Shown in pieces: positions 14,169 through 22,075 of a stretch of 22,469 nucleotides of DNA (position 1 is the first letter of the stretch; every line of letters begins with the position of its first letter). Origin of the DNA: a virus. The stretch is taken from the IMG/VR virus record IMGVR_UViG_3300046330_000547, positions 1 through 22,469 of that record. One strand, 5' to 3'. The position numbers and the translations under genes were made by a program. A model generated the notes under the pieces. The model saw only the letters and a program-made list of their open reading frames with translations. It was not told the origin of the DNA and made no database searches.

Positions 14169-17100
14169 TTAATTCCAGTTTAAATTATTGTTTCTCCATA
14201 AATGATAATTAATATCAATTTTAGGGTTTTTGACAATTATATTTCCTTTGTTTTTTTCAATAGCCTTTCTGGTTAATTGCATTTCTAATACCAATTTGTC
14301 ATTATTGTTTTGGAACAATATATCTTTTTGGAAGCCCTTAACCATTTCATTATCCCTGGTAAACTTATTCAAAATAGAAGCTCTCATATAGCGGTTATAA
14401 TCATCTACAGATTTATGCACAATATCACCTTGTTCAAGAAAGGTAAGAGTTGGTTTGTTTGGGGTAATTCTTGGACTAGAACCATCGGCTTTGGTAATAA
14501 CCTCACTCACGTATCCGTCACCAACTTCTGCAAATTCAGCTTTCCCACCTTTACGACCATGTTTATATTTTGGTATTGGAGTTGCTAAAATTGCTCCTAT
14601 TTGAATAGCTCCCATAGCTCCAGCTACAGTTGCCATTATAGGACCCAATGGTAAAAATGGTTGAGTATTTAATGCGCTAAGAATTGCTAATGCGGTACTA
14701 ATTCCTGCTTGAGCCACAGCTGAAGCTTTATTAAAAATAGCCTGTTTGTGCTGTTCTTTCCTTTTTTTCTTTTCTAATTCATCGTTATTTTTATCGCGCT
14801 CTTTTTCAATTAAATCTTTTTGCCTTTGGTCGTTACCAGCTAACTCCAACTGCCTATCGTAATACTCATTGTTTTTAGAAATTTCATCATCAATTTGTTG
14901 GATTTTTTTATCAAAAAATGCATTTCCTAAATCAGTCAATGCTCCAGTCATATCAGAAGAAATTTGAAGTATCAAAGTAGCCTGTTCTTTGGCTGACAAA
15001 ACTTTCTCTTTTTCTCCTTTATCAAAATTGCTAACCTCGGTTTGTTTTAATTTTAATTTTGCATCTGATATTTTTTTCTCTGTTTCAAGAATAATCGCAT
15101 TTGATTCTTTTGAACCGTCTGATTGTAATTTGAATGCAGATAATTCAGCTTCTAAATTTGCTATTTGAAGTTTAGCAGTGGCAATTGCAAATTCTTTTTT
15201 GATGTCAAAAATTCTTTCTTCGTGAGCTCTAGTGGCACTTTCTTTTTCTCTTTCATTTTTAAAACCTAGCTCTTGAAGTAATCTAAACTTTTCTTCCTCT
15301 GCTGCCAATTCTTCGTTCATGGCGATTTCTAGCTTTGAAACCCCTTCTTTTAAGTTTTCTGCGTAAATACTAGGATCAAATTGATTTATTTTGTCAATTT
15401 CTTCAGCTGTTTTCTTTTCAATATCAACGATTTTATTTGCTGCTTCTTCTTTAATCCTTGTGCGTTCACTTGATGTTAATTTAGAGTTTTCAAGTACAAA
15501 TTTATCAGCGTCTAATGAGTGTTGTTTGCTTAAATTAGCAAGTTCAATTTGTTTTAATTCGCTTTGTTCTAAAGCCGCTATTCTAACATCGTCAGCCTCT
15601 TTATCGTCTTTGGCAACCTCATTGTTCAGCTGAATACTTCTTTCTAATCTTTGCTTTTCTAAATTGTAAAGGTCATCCGATGCCTTTTTTTCTCGATCTA
15701 ATTTTTCTTTTAATGCTTTTTTTTCAGCAGCTTCTCGTTTTTTTCTTTCGGCATCTGTTTCTGTAGCTGTAGTAACTGTGGATGGAGTTACCTTTAAATT
15801 AGATTTACTAATGCTTTTTAATATTTGAGCTGATTTACCAATTTGTACTAAAGCGTCTTCTTCTTGTTTTGTTTGTAAATGAAATAGCGCTCTATCCCCA
15901 CCCATAATAGATTCTCTTTTCTCTTTTTCTGCTTTTATAATCGCTTGATTTACACGAATGTTCTCTCTTTCTCTTGCAATCATTTCTTTTTTAACTGCTT
16001 CTTGATTTTCTTTTGAGGTATTTGAAATATTTTTCATCACATTCTGATATTGCTCAAGACCCTTTGATTTGCCAATATCTTGGAATTGTTTTTGAAGCTG
16101 TTTTTCGTCTTTAAATAACATACCAGTCAATGTGATGATATTAGTAAGGCCGCTGGTTATTTCTTTTACAAATAATGAAAATCCGCTTGAACTAGAATTA
16201 TTTATAGAACTGATCATTTCAGTCCAAGAATTAGATAATCTATTAACTGACTTAGTGATAGTTTCCATTCCTTGAGCCTTATCAGCACCGGTTAAAATCA
16301 CCAACTGACGTGCTGTCTCTGGAAGAACTTCGCTTGCTAAAATCTTACCGCTTTTAATCATTTCAAAAAGTCCTTTTTCGGTAAGGTTTTTGATTTCGGG
16401 ATGTAAGACCTGAACTGCTTTTGTCATGGCCTGAACTGCTCCTGGCAAGGCTTCTGCCAATTGCCCTCTTAGCTCCTCACTTGCAACAGTTCCTTTTGAT
16501 AACATTTGATTAACGGCAACAAATGAACGCTCCAATGTTTCATTTGATAACCCTAAAGCCGAACCTGATTTAGCAATGTTTTCAAACAAATCTTGTATTT
16601 CTTGAGCTGCTAATTTGTCTTTAGCTGCAACATAAAAGGCGGTGTATTGCTTTGTTAGATTCTTAATTTCAAGACCATATTTTTCAGCAATAGTATTTAA
16701 GAATGTTTGTTGGGCATTGAAGTTTTCTTGACTTCCAGTAACAGATTTTAATGCTAAATCAAGTGATTGTAATTCTTTAGTAGTGCTAAAAATATCTTTG
16801 GTAATTGCAGCAAAAGCTGTAACACCTCCAACAATTCCAAAGGCACCAAAAATGTCTTTTATACCAGAAAAAGCGCTTTTATAATTTCCTACATTTTTAG
16901 AAAAATCGCCAACTGCTCTGTCTGCTTTCCTTACTTTATTGTCAAGTATATCAAACTCTTTTTGAGCTTTTTTAATTTCAGCAGTAGAGGCTTTTTCCGA
17001 AGCAATTAAATCACGAAGCTTGTTTTTTGCTTCGGTTCTTGCGTTATTTAATTTAGTGTAAGCAGAAACTAAACCTAATCTTTCAAGAGTTTCCTGTTTT

Positions 17101-17459
17101 ATCTCTTTGTTTATTAGGGACAATTCTAAACGCTCTTTCACCAAGGCTCTATTAGTTCCTTCTGATGCCAATTCTACTTTCTTTTTAGTAGAAACTAAAG
17201 AGTTTTCTAATTGAATTTGCTCCTTCCAAATCCCAATCGCCTCATTGTTCGCTGCATTTATTTTTTTTTGATTTTCTGTAAAATCAGCCGCATTGAAAGA
17301 GCCACGCAATTTGTTATTAGCATCTGCAAGAGACACAATAGCTGTTACAAATTCTTTGTTCTTTCCAATTGCTGCATCAACTGTTTTTGCATATTCGACA
17401 CCCCAATTTAGGGCGTCATCTGATATTACATCTTTGCGCGTGATTGTTCCTTCGGCCAT
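14169..17459 (-). CDS. Tail tape measure protein
   Basis: A 1096-residue protein that sets tail length and occupies the tail lumen. The N-terminal 60-200 region is helical. Residues about 224-420 form a tape-measure domain of the TIGR02675 type: L-A-L-K-S-V-T-G-S-Q, A-E-K-Y-G-L-E-I-K-N-L-T-K-Q-Y, and G-T-V-A-S-E-E-L-R-G-Q-L-A-E-A-L-P-G-A (323-341). Residues about 580-915 are Lys/Glu/Ala-rich coiled coil. A hydrophobic segment at about 918-963 precedes a C-terminal H-G-R-K-G-G-K and E-V-G-D-G-Y-V-S-E-V-I motif, typical of tape measure C-termini. With about 0.15 nm per residue the tail would be about 160 nm long (inference). It starts 5 bases after the 194-residue protein. Confidence 0.93.
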   Translation of the reverse strand: MAEGTITRKDVISDDALNWGVEYAKTVDAAIGKNKEFVTAIVSLADANNKLRGSFNAADFTENQKKINAANNEAIGIWKEQIQLENSLVSTKKKVELASEGTNRALVKERLELSLINKEIKQETLERLGLVSAYTKLNNARTEAKNKLRDLIASEKASTAEIKKAQKEFDILDNKVRKADRAVGDFSKNVGNYKSAFSGIKDIFGAFGIVGGVTAFAAITKDIFSTTKELQSLDLALKSVTGSQENFNAQQTFLNTIAEKYGLEIKNLTKQYTAFYVAAKDKLAAQEIQDLFENIAKSGSALGLSNETLERSFVAVNQMLSKGTVASEELRGQLAEALPGAVQAMTKAVQVLHPEIKNLTEKGLFEMIKSGKILASEVLPETARQLVILTGADKAQGMETITKSVNRLSNSWTEMISSINNSSSSGFSLFVKEITSGLTNIITLTGMLFKDEKQLQKQFQDIGKSKGLEQYQNVMKNISNTSKENQEAVKKEMIARERENIRVNQAIIKAEKEKRESIMGGDRALFHLQTKQEEDALVQIGKSAQILKSISKSNLKVTPSTVTTATETDAERKKREAAEKKALKEKLDREKKASDDLYNLEKQRLERSIQLNNEVAKDDKEADDVRIAALEQSELKQIELANLSKQHSLDADKFVLENSKLTSSERTRIKEEAANKIVDIEKKTAEEIDKINQFDPSIYAENLKEGVSKLEIAMNEELAAEEEKFRLLQELGFKNEREKESATRAHEERIFDIKKEFAIATAKLQIANLEAELSAFKLQSDGSKESNAIILETEKKISDAKLKLKQTEVSNFDKGEKEKVLSAKEQATLILQISSDMTGALTDLGNAFFDKKIQQIDDEISKNNEYYDRQLELAGNDQRQKDLIEKERDKNNDELEKKKRKEQHKQAIFNKASAVAQAGISTALAILSALNTQPFLPLGPIMATVAGAMGAIQIGAILATPIPKYKHGRKGGKAEFAEVGDGYVSEVITKADGSSPRITPNKPTLTFLEQGDIVHKSVDDYNRYMRASILNKFTRDNEMVKGFQKDILFQNNNDKLVLEMQLTRKAIEKNKGNIIVKNPKIDINYHLWRNNNLNWN

Positions 17460-17464
17460 AGCTA

Positions 17465-18049
17465 CTATTTTTTTGAATTTTGCTTTTCAATAGCTGTTAT
17501 TTTACTTTTTACTTGATTTTCTAATGAATAGTACTTCTCAACAGAAATACTATAAAAATCAAAGTCAAACCCTAAAATAGCAGCATATCCAGCCATTACG
17601 TTAATAATTGAATTGCTCTGTTTTTGGTCTTTTTTTTCTTCGCTTTGTTGTGGAAGTTGTGACTTGAAAAGGGATATTTTTTGTTCAATTCCTTTTGATT
17701 CGCGATCTATCTTTTCAAGTTCTTCGAAGTATTTGCTTTTGTCAAATGAATAGCCATAGTCATTTAATATTTGAATCAATTCATCATTAACTTCAAATTT
17801 TAAAGCCTCTATTGACATTTTAATTATCAAATACTTTTGTTCTAAATATTCAATCTCTTTTGAGAGGTTAAATATTTTTCTAGTATTATCTGAATCAAAT
17901 CTATTTTTATAGTCTTCAAAAATTATTTCCCATAATTCAACCAGTTCTTCAATTGGAGTACTTTCGTCTGACAACAATGAAATATCCCCTGTCTCGATTA
18001 TTTCGATTAGAGTTACCATTGGTAGTGTTCGTAGTGTTTTATAAATCAT
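17465..18049 (-). CDS. Probable tail assembly protein upstream of tape measure
   Basis: A 194-residue, mostly helical protein rich in Lys, Glu, Ile and Leu. It starts with M-I-Y-K-T-L-R-T-L-P, then I-I-E-T-G-D-I-S-L-L at 17-26, continues with long amphipathic helices (about 50-135), and ends with a helix containing Y-S-I-S-V-E-K-Y-Y-S-L-E-N-Q-V-K. Its ATG overlaps the stop of the upstream gene (ATGA) and its stop is 5 bases before the tape measure ATG. That location is where siphophages keep the tail assembly chaperone (lambda G/GT). No slippery heptamer giving a frameshifted second product is evident. Assignment is from position and helical character. Confidence 0.55.
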   Translation of the reverse strand: MIYKTLRTLPMVTLIEIIETGDISLLSDESTPIEELVELWEIIFEDYKNRFDSDNTRKIFNLSKEIEYLEQKYLIIKMSIEALKFEVNDELIQILNDYGYSFDKSKYFEELEKIDRESKGIEQKISLFKSQLPQQSEEKKDQKQSNSIINVMAGYAAILGFDFDFYSISVEKYYSLENQVKSKITAIEKQNSKK

Positions 18050-18495
18050 AGGTCTAATTTTTGTCTGTAATAATCCAATACAAAAGGTTTCAGTCGTGAT
18101 TCAATCAAAAGGTTTAAATTCTCATCTGTCAATCCAAAAAGACTTGAAGAAAGCCAATGTGGAGAATCTAAAATATCATCTGTCTTTGGGTCAGTAGACC
18201 CAAAATAAAAGGTGTTATCCTGTACTGTTACATAAAAACTATTAAGCCAATTGCCAGTATCTTTACCCGTGAATGGTTCGCCAGCTCCTTTTGCGCCATT
18301 AGTTATTATTTCTGTAGCTTTCGAATAGAACCCAATAGCCTTTCCATAGATATCCTTGCTATCTTCATTGATCTGTTTCTTATTCATTTCAACCATGTAA
18401 GCACTTAAAGACTTAATGAATTGGAATAATTCATTTGATAGTTTTTCTGGCTGAATAGCTGTTGATTTTTGTAATTGTTGGTGGAATGATGCCAT
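18046..18495 (-). CDS. Putative minor tail or neck protein
   Basis: A 149-residue protein starting at the ATG at 18495 (MASFHQQLQKST). A TTG at 18522 is in frame but sits inside a hairpin terminator, so it is rejected as a start. The N-terminal half is helical (Q-P-E-K-L-S-N-E-L-F-Q-F-I-K). A central G-E-P-F-T-G-K-D-T-G-N-W-L-N-S-F-Y-V-T-V stretch and the F-Y-F-G-S-T-D-P-K-T pattern suggest a mixed alpha/beta fold as found in HK97 gp10-like neck or tail-completion proteins, but this is weak. It follows the terminator at 18507-18541 and overlaps the next gene by 4 bases. No firm function can be assigned. Confidence 0.5.
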   Translation of the reverse strand: MASFHQQLQKSTAIQPEKLSNELFQFIKSLSAYMVEMNKKQINEDSKDIYGKAIGFYSKATEIITNGAKGAGEPFTGKDTGNWLNSFYVTVQDNTFYFGSTDPKTDDILDSPHWLSSSLFGLTDENLNLLIESRLKPFVLDYYRQKLDL

Positions 18496-18506
18496 AATTT
18501 TTAAAC

Positions 18507-18541
18507 AAAAAAAGGTCGCCAAGGAAAATTTCCCTGCGACC
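18507..18541 (-). terminator. Hairpin with T tract inside the late operon (terminator or attenuator)
   Basis: Reading the minus strand, GGTCGC (18541-18536) pairs with GCGACC (18519-18514), with additional partial pairing of AGGGAAA to TTTTCCT inside, followed by seven T (18513-18507). It lies in the 69-base spacer between the 70-residue and 149-residue genes, the largest gap in the virion operon. A terminator here would lower expression of the tail assembly and tape measure genes relative to capsid and tail tube, in line with their copy numbers in the virion. Confidence 0.7.
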
Positions 18542-18564
18542 TCTTCTACAATAAAATTTAATTT

Positions 18565-18777
18565 TTACTTTGCTTTAACTACTTCAATACCTTTAACTTC
18601 TATATCGCTAACATTTTTTGTTGTTGCAATTTTAAAGGCTTTTTTTAGTTCTGATAAGCGTTCCTTTTCTGGCATTTGCACAAAAATCCAAACATTTTCA
18701 AATTCTGCTCTGAACTGCTCAAAAGTTCTTGAATAATTGGGCTCAAATGCAATACCCTTGTATTTAAGTCTAGGCAT
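18565..18777 (-). CDS. Small protein downstream of tail tube, unrecognised
   Basis: A 70-residue soluble protein: MPRLKYKGIAFEPNYSRTF, then F-R-A-E-F-E-N-V-W-I-F-V-Q-M, a charged helix P-E-K-E-R-L-S-E-L-K-K-A-F-K-I-A and a basic end. It begins 1 base after the tail tube stop and ends at a spacer containing a hairpin terminator, so it is the last gene of the highly expressed head/tail-tube part. Small proteins in this spot can be tail assembly chaperones or tube-associated factors, but nothing in the sequence confirms either. Confidence 0.6.
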   Translation of the reverse strand: MPRLKYKGIAFEPNYSRTFEQFRAEFENVWIFVQMPEKERLSELKKAFKIATTKNVSDIEVKGIEVVKAK

Positions 18778-18778
18778 A

Positions 18779-19648
18779 TTAAATACCTGAAATTACTAAG
18801 GTATCGACTGCTTCGTAAGAGGCTTCGGTTTGAGCTACCACGCCATTTAACCCTAAGATTAATCCATTTGCAAAGCCAGTACCTGTTAATTGATAAACTC
18901 CGCTTGAATCGGCAGGAACAAACGTATGTGTAACTGGTGCTCCCAAAGCTGTTTTCAAAGTCACATCTGAATCAGTCAATGATTTCACAACTTCTCCAGC
19001 ACAACCAGCATCTACTTTGAATTTAATCGAAGTAGCGCTTGCGCTAACTAAAGTAATATCAACATCGAAAATTCCTTGAAGTTCAACGTGGCTCCATGTT
19101 GGTTTTAACACAACTCCGTTGTCTTCAAAATCGTTGTAATCAGAATAAGTTAAAGTAACCGGTGTGTGAGCTGGTTTGTCTCTCATTGCGTCAACACGTT
19201 TCCCAACTTCAATAGTCACTAACTGTCCTTTCACTTTAACTCCGTCTGGAGTAACTGCTTTGATTTCTTGAGTTTCTGTAAACTCATAAATTCTCATTTC
19301 TCTACCTGAATATGATTTCAAAGCGTTGTGAGAACAAAGTCCTAAGAATAAATTGAATGTTCTTACCTTTTTCCCTGCTGCAGTTTTATATTTTTTAATT
19401 CTACCTTCAAAATAGGTATCCTCTGTATCTGCTGAAGCTAACTCTTCGATTTCAAAAAGAGGAAAAATATGCTTTAGATTTACTTGTTCTTTCCACTTCG
19501 CCAATGACTTTGCATCGGCTACAGTAGTGAATTCTTGCGCATCGATAGCTAAGGCATGGCGAACTACCATTCCCTCAAGGCATTGCTCGTTTGCGCCTGT
19601 ATTTTTGTTTTTTGTCTCGTCTTTTGAGCACTCTACAATTAAACTCAT
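18779..19648 (-). CDS. Major tail tube protein with C-terminal Ig-like domain
   Basis: A 289-residue protein between the tail-completion gene and the tape measure cluster, the place of the tail tube subunit. Residues 1-185 are a beta-rich body with Q-C-L-E-G-M-V-V-R-H-A-L-A at 22-34 and a long F-E-G-R-I-K-K-Y-K stretch at 80-88. Residues about 192-289 form a separate Thr/Val/Gly-rich domain (V-D-I-T-L-V-S-A-S-A-T-S-I-K-F, then G-V-Y-Q-L-T-G-T-G-F-A-N-G-L) with the look of an Ig-like fold, as on other tail tube proteins such as lambda gpV, where it decorates the tail surface. No signal peptide is present. Identity is from gene order and domain shape. Confidence 0.7.
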   Translation of the reverse strand: MSLIVECSKDETKNKNTGANEQCLEGMVVRHALAIDAQEFTTVADAKSLAKWKEQVNLKHIFPLFEIEELASADTEDTYFEGRIKKYKTAAGKKVRTFNLFLGLCSHNALKSYSGREMRIYEFTETQEIKAVTPDGVKVKGQLVTIEVGKRVDAMRDKPAHTPVTLTYSDYNDFEDNGVVLKPTWSHVELQGIFDVDITLVSASATSIKFKVDAGCAGEVVKSLTDSDVTLKTALGAPVTHTFVPADSSGVYQLTGTGFANGLILGLNGVVAQTEASYEAVDTLVISGI

Positions 19649-19659
19649 AGTGTATTTTT

Positions 19660-20196
19660 TTATTGGTTACAATTAAATTGATATTTCAAATCCCCATTAA
19701 TTGAGAATATGTGATAAGGATTTGTGTCACTCAATTTGATACGTGTGGTATCAAAATCTTTCAACACATTTTTAATCCCTTTTTCTAAGCCTGTAATCTC
19801 AATTGCTTTAGATTTTTGAATTAGTTTCATGCAATTGTCATGAATCTCTGAATCCACTCGATATGATTTGCCTGGTATTTGTTTTTCCAAGTTCAACATG
19901 AAAACAATTTTAATTTTTGCTGTAAATAATTTTCCGTCTTTTGTTTTATGCTCGTCATCTGATTCGATGAAAAACACATTTCCACCAGCTGCATTAATGT
20001 CATCATAATACACTTCTTTTCTTTCTGAATTAGAAGTATATATCTCTGGAATCAATGATTTACCATCTTTTGAAATTGACTTAATTACACGACCATAATA
20101 ATTGACATCTTTTAAACAAAGATTAGTTGCCAAAATATTTTGGATGATCTTAATTTTATTGTCTATTCCTTTTGATGGATATTGATTATAATTCAT
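19660..20196 (-). CDS. Putative tail completion / head-tail joining protein
   Basis: A 178-residue soluble alpha/beta protein. Y-Y-G-R-V-I-K-S-I-S-K-D-G-K at 33-46 is followed by Y-Y-D-D-I-N-A-A-G-G-N-V-F-F-I-E at 63-78 and by F-M-L-N-L-E-K-Q-I (99-107), a strand pattern seen in tail-terminator or tail-completion proteins. Position between the connector-like gene and the tail tube gene fits this role. It starts 1 base after the 193-residue gene and is followed by an 11-base gap. The function is inferred from order; I do not recognise a family name. Confidence 0.55.
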   Translation of the reverse strand: MNYNQYPSKGIDNKIKIIQNILATNLCLKDVNYYGRVIKSISKDGKSLIPEIYTSNSERKEVYYDDINAAGGNVFFIESDDEHKTKDGKLFTAKIKIVFMLNLEKQIPGKSYRVDSEIHDNCMKLIQKSKAIEITGLEKGIKNVLKDFDTTRIKLSDTNPYHIFSINGDLKYQFNCNQ

Positions 20197-20197
20197 A

Positions 20198-20779
20198 CTA
20201 CCAAGATTTACCAGATTGAACTGAAATAGGTTTTGGAAAAATTATTTTTTTAGCAGTTTTTATTGCTATTTCATACTTGCTTTGAATCCCTTGAGCCATT
20301 ACAATTCCATTGTCATTTTTAACGCCTTCTAGTTCTAGCTTAAGCGATTGAAACGATAGTTTAGCATTTCTTTCTTGAAGATTACTTCTACTAGATGAAA
20401 TGAATAGTTCTAACATTTTAATGGCGATACAATAACCAATGGCATCTTCAAACAAAGCTTTTTTATCTAAAATTGTTTGAGAATAATCTATTGAAGCATT
20501 ATACAATTCACTTTTATCGATAATATTTGTAACTACCTCCTTTGTGCATTGTTTCCTAATAGAAGAAAGGAACTCGTTAAATTTAACGAGTTCCATGTCT
20601 ATTTCAGATACTGCAGAATAAACATTCTCAACCGTAACTAGTTGGTGAAACATATTAACTTTTCGACCAGAATTAGCCGTTAAATTCCCTTCTGATAATT
20701 CAATACCGAATTGACTATTTAACGGCTTCTCCCAACCAATTCTAGTTTCTAAAGCCAATATGGATTCATTACTATACAT
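20198..20779 (-). CDS. Putative head-tail connector protein
   Basis: A 193-residue, mostly helical protein. A short N-terminus is followed by V-N-M-F-H-Q-L-V-T-V-E-N-V at 41-53 and a set of helices at 60-150 (F-N-E-F-L-S-S-I-R-K-Q-C, A-I-G-Y-C-I-A-I-K-M-L-E-L-F). The end is basic (S-G-K-S-W). Its start codon shares one base with the capsid stop (TAATG), indicating translational coupling to the capsid gene. Small helical proteins at this place in siphophages are usually the adaptor (connector) ring that bridges portal and tail. I recall a family of unknown function (DUF6712) with this context in Bacteroidota but cannot verify it here. Confidence 0.5.
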   Translation of the reverse strand: MYSNESILALETRIGWEKPLNSQFGIELSEGNLTANSGRKVNMFHQLVTVENVYSAVSEIDMELVKFNEFLSSIRKQCTKEVVTNIIDKSELYNASIDYSQTILDKKALFEDAIGYCIAIKMLELFISSSRSNLQERNAKLSFQSLKLELEGVKNDNGIVMAQGIQSKYEIAIKTAKKIIFPKPISVQSGKSW

Positions 20780-22065
20780 TAGGCAGCAACAATATTAGCT
20801 TCAAAGATTAATACTTGCTCTTCAGAAAGCTCATCAATATACTTAGCTAATGTAGCATCAGTGTTATTTGCTTTTGCTTTGTTAGATCCTAAAGCAATGT
20901 TAATCGCAGCGATTACAGAAGCTTTTGTGTAGTTTACTTCTTTATAAGAGAAACCTGTATTTCCTTCAACTTGAGCATCTTGAGAAGCTGTTGCTTCTTC
21001 ACAATCCAAAATGTAGATATTATCAATGTTGTCAATGACAGGTAATACAATTGCTTGAGAAGAAGTAAACTCTTTAATTGGATCGTTTTTATGGTACTTA
21101 GAAACCAAAATAAAGTCATCTACTTTTTGGTAATCAACAGCTTTGTCAGGGAAAGTTTCTTCAGCTAATCTACCATAAGTCAAAGAACCTACATTCAAGT
21201 CAGTTAAGAAAACAACTGCATTATCAGCCCAAGGCTTAACAGATTTTTGTTTTCCGTCTTTTTCAACTAAAACATGTCTGTCTACAACTTGAATTGTAAT
21301 TCCGTAAGCAGCCTGTAAGAACTCATTTGCTTTTTCAACAGATTGAACCGGTGGAATATTTGATCCAACGAAATCACGATAGAAAGCATATTGCTCACGT
21401 ACTTGTTGATTAACTTTAAATTTATTCCAAGTAGCTTTATCCATTAAGACATATCGGATTGTATTACCAGCTGGACGAGCTGCTTCGATAACTCTATCTA
21501 TGTCATCAATTGGCTTAGCATCTGAATCCGACCATCCTTTTGTTACTCCAAATTTATTCGATGCAGGATGATTGAAGTTTACTCTAATACCAAGACCAGG
21601 ATTATCATCATCAGCAACTAAAATCATTCCTGTCGATAAAGCTTGATGAAACATGTATTCAAGACGCTCCCAAATACCTGAAACTACTTTATTAGTATCA
21701 GCAAAAAGCTTTCTTAAAACCTCTGAATCTTGACCTCCAACAGCTAAAAGAATGTTTAATTCATTCATTGTAGTTTCGTTCAAAGCCAATTTCATTCCGA
21801 TTTTCGGAATCTCACCATCTGCCTTTTTGATAGAATCTCTTTTTTTCAATGGTAAGCTAGAATCCATTGCTACTACATCAGCAGATACAACGGTATTTGA
21901 TGAAGATAAAGAACCCCAACGAAGTGTTGGCGAGTATACTTTTTTCAACATAGTTCTGTGAAAATAAGTTAATGGATTTGTTGTTCCATTAAGTTTTTCA
22001 ATAATTTTTTGGGCAAATATTTTGAAGTATTTATCCACCCATTGTGGGAATAATGATTTTTCCAT
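20779..22065 (-). CDS. Major capsid protein (HK97-fold, phage capsid E-like)
   Basis: A 428-residue protein that forms the icosahedral shell. A helical N-terminus (MEKSLFPQWVDKYF) is followed by the pattern M-D-S-S-L-P-L-K-K-R at 67-76, D-G-E-I-P-K-I-G-M-K at 83-92 and N-E-T-T-M-N-E-L at 96-103, characteristic of the Phage_cap_E type. D-K-A-T-W-N-K-F at 209-216 and the beta-rich A-D-N-A-V-V-F-L segment at 280-287 belong to the axial and peripheral domains. A C-terminal extension (about 352-428) carries an acidic linker and a small helical domain (Y-T-K-A-S-V-I-A-A-I-N-I-A-L) beyond the expected core. It lies 10 bases after the upstream partial gene and is coupled to the connector gene. No cleaved propeptide is obvious. 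Confidence 0.85.
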   Translation of the reverse strand: MEKSLFPQWVDKYFKIFAQKIIEKLNGTTNPLTYFHRTMLKKVYSPTLRWGSLSSSNTVVSADVVAMDSSLPLKKRDSIKKADGEIPKIGMKLALNETTMNELNILLAVGGQDSEVLRKLFADTNKVVSGIWERLEYMFHQALSTGMILVADDDNPGLGIRVNFNHPASNKFGVTKGWSDSDAKPIDDIDRVIEAARPAGNTIRYVLMDKATWNKFKVNQQVREQYAFYRDFVGSNIPPVQSVEKANEFLQAAYGITIQVVDRHVLVEKDGKQKSVKPWADNAVVFLTDLNVGSLTYGRLAEETFPDKAVDYQKVDDFILVSKYHKNDPIKEFTSSQAIVLPVIDNIDNIYILDCEEATASQDAQVEGNTGFSYKEVNYTKASVIAAINIALGSNKAKANNTDATLAKYIDELSEEQVLIFEANIVAA

Positions 22066-22075
22066 AATTCAATAA

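Noticed and set aside
14310-17493. Plus-strand ORFs opposite the tape measure gene
   Set aside because: They are antisense to a clear tape measure protein and have no domain features.
18496-18522. TTG start at 18522 for the 149-residue protein
   Set aside because: It lies in the stem of the hairpin terminator and adds M-A-T-F-F-C-L-K-I read from the T tract; ATG at 18495 is clean.
17465-18777. Programmed frameshift between tail assembly genes
   Set aside because: The 70-residue gene is followed by a terminator and the 149- and 194-residue genes are joined by a plain ATGA overlap; no slippery heptamer with suitable frame geometry was seen.
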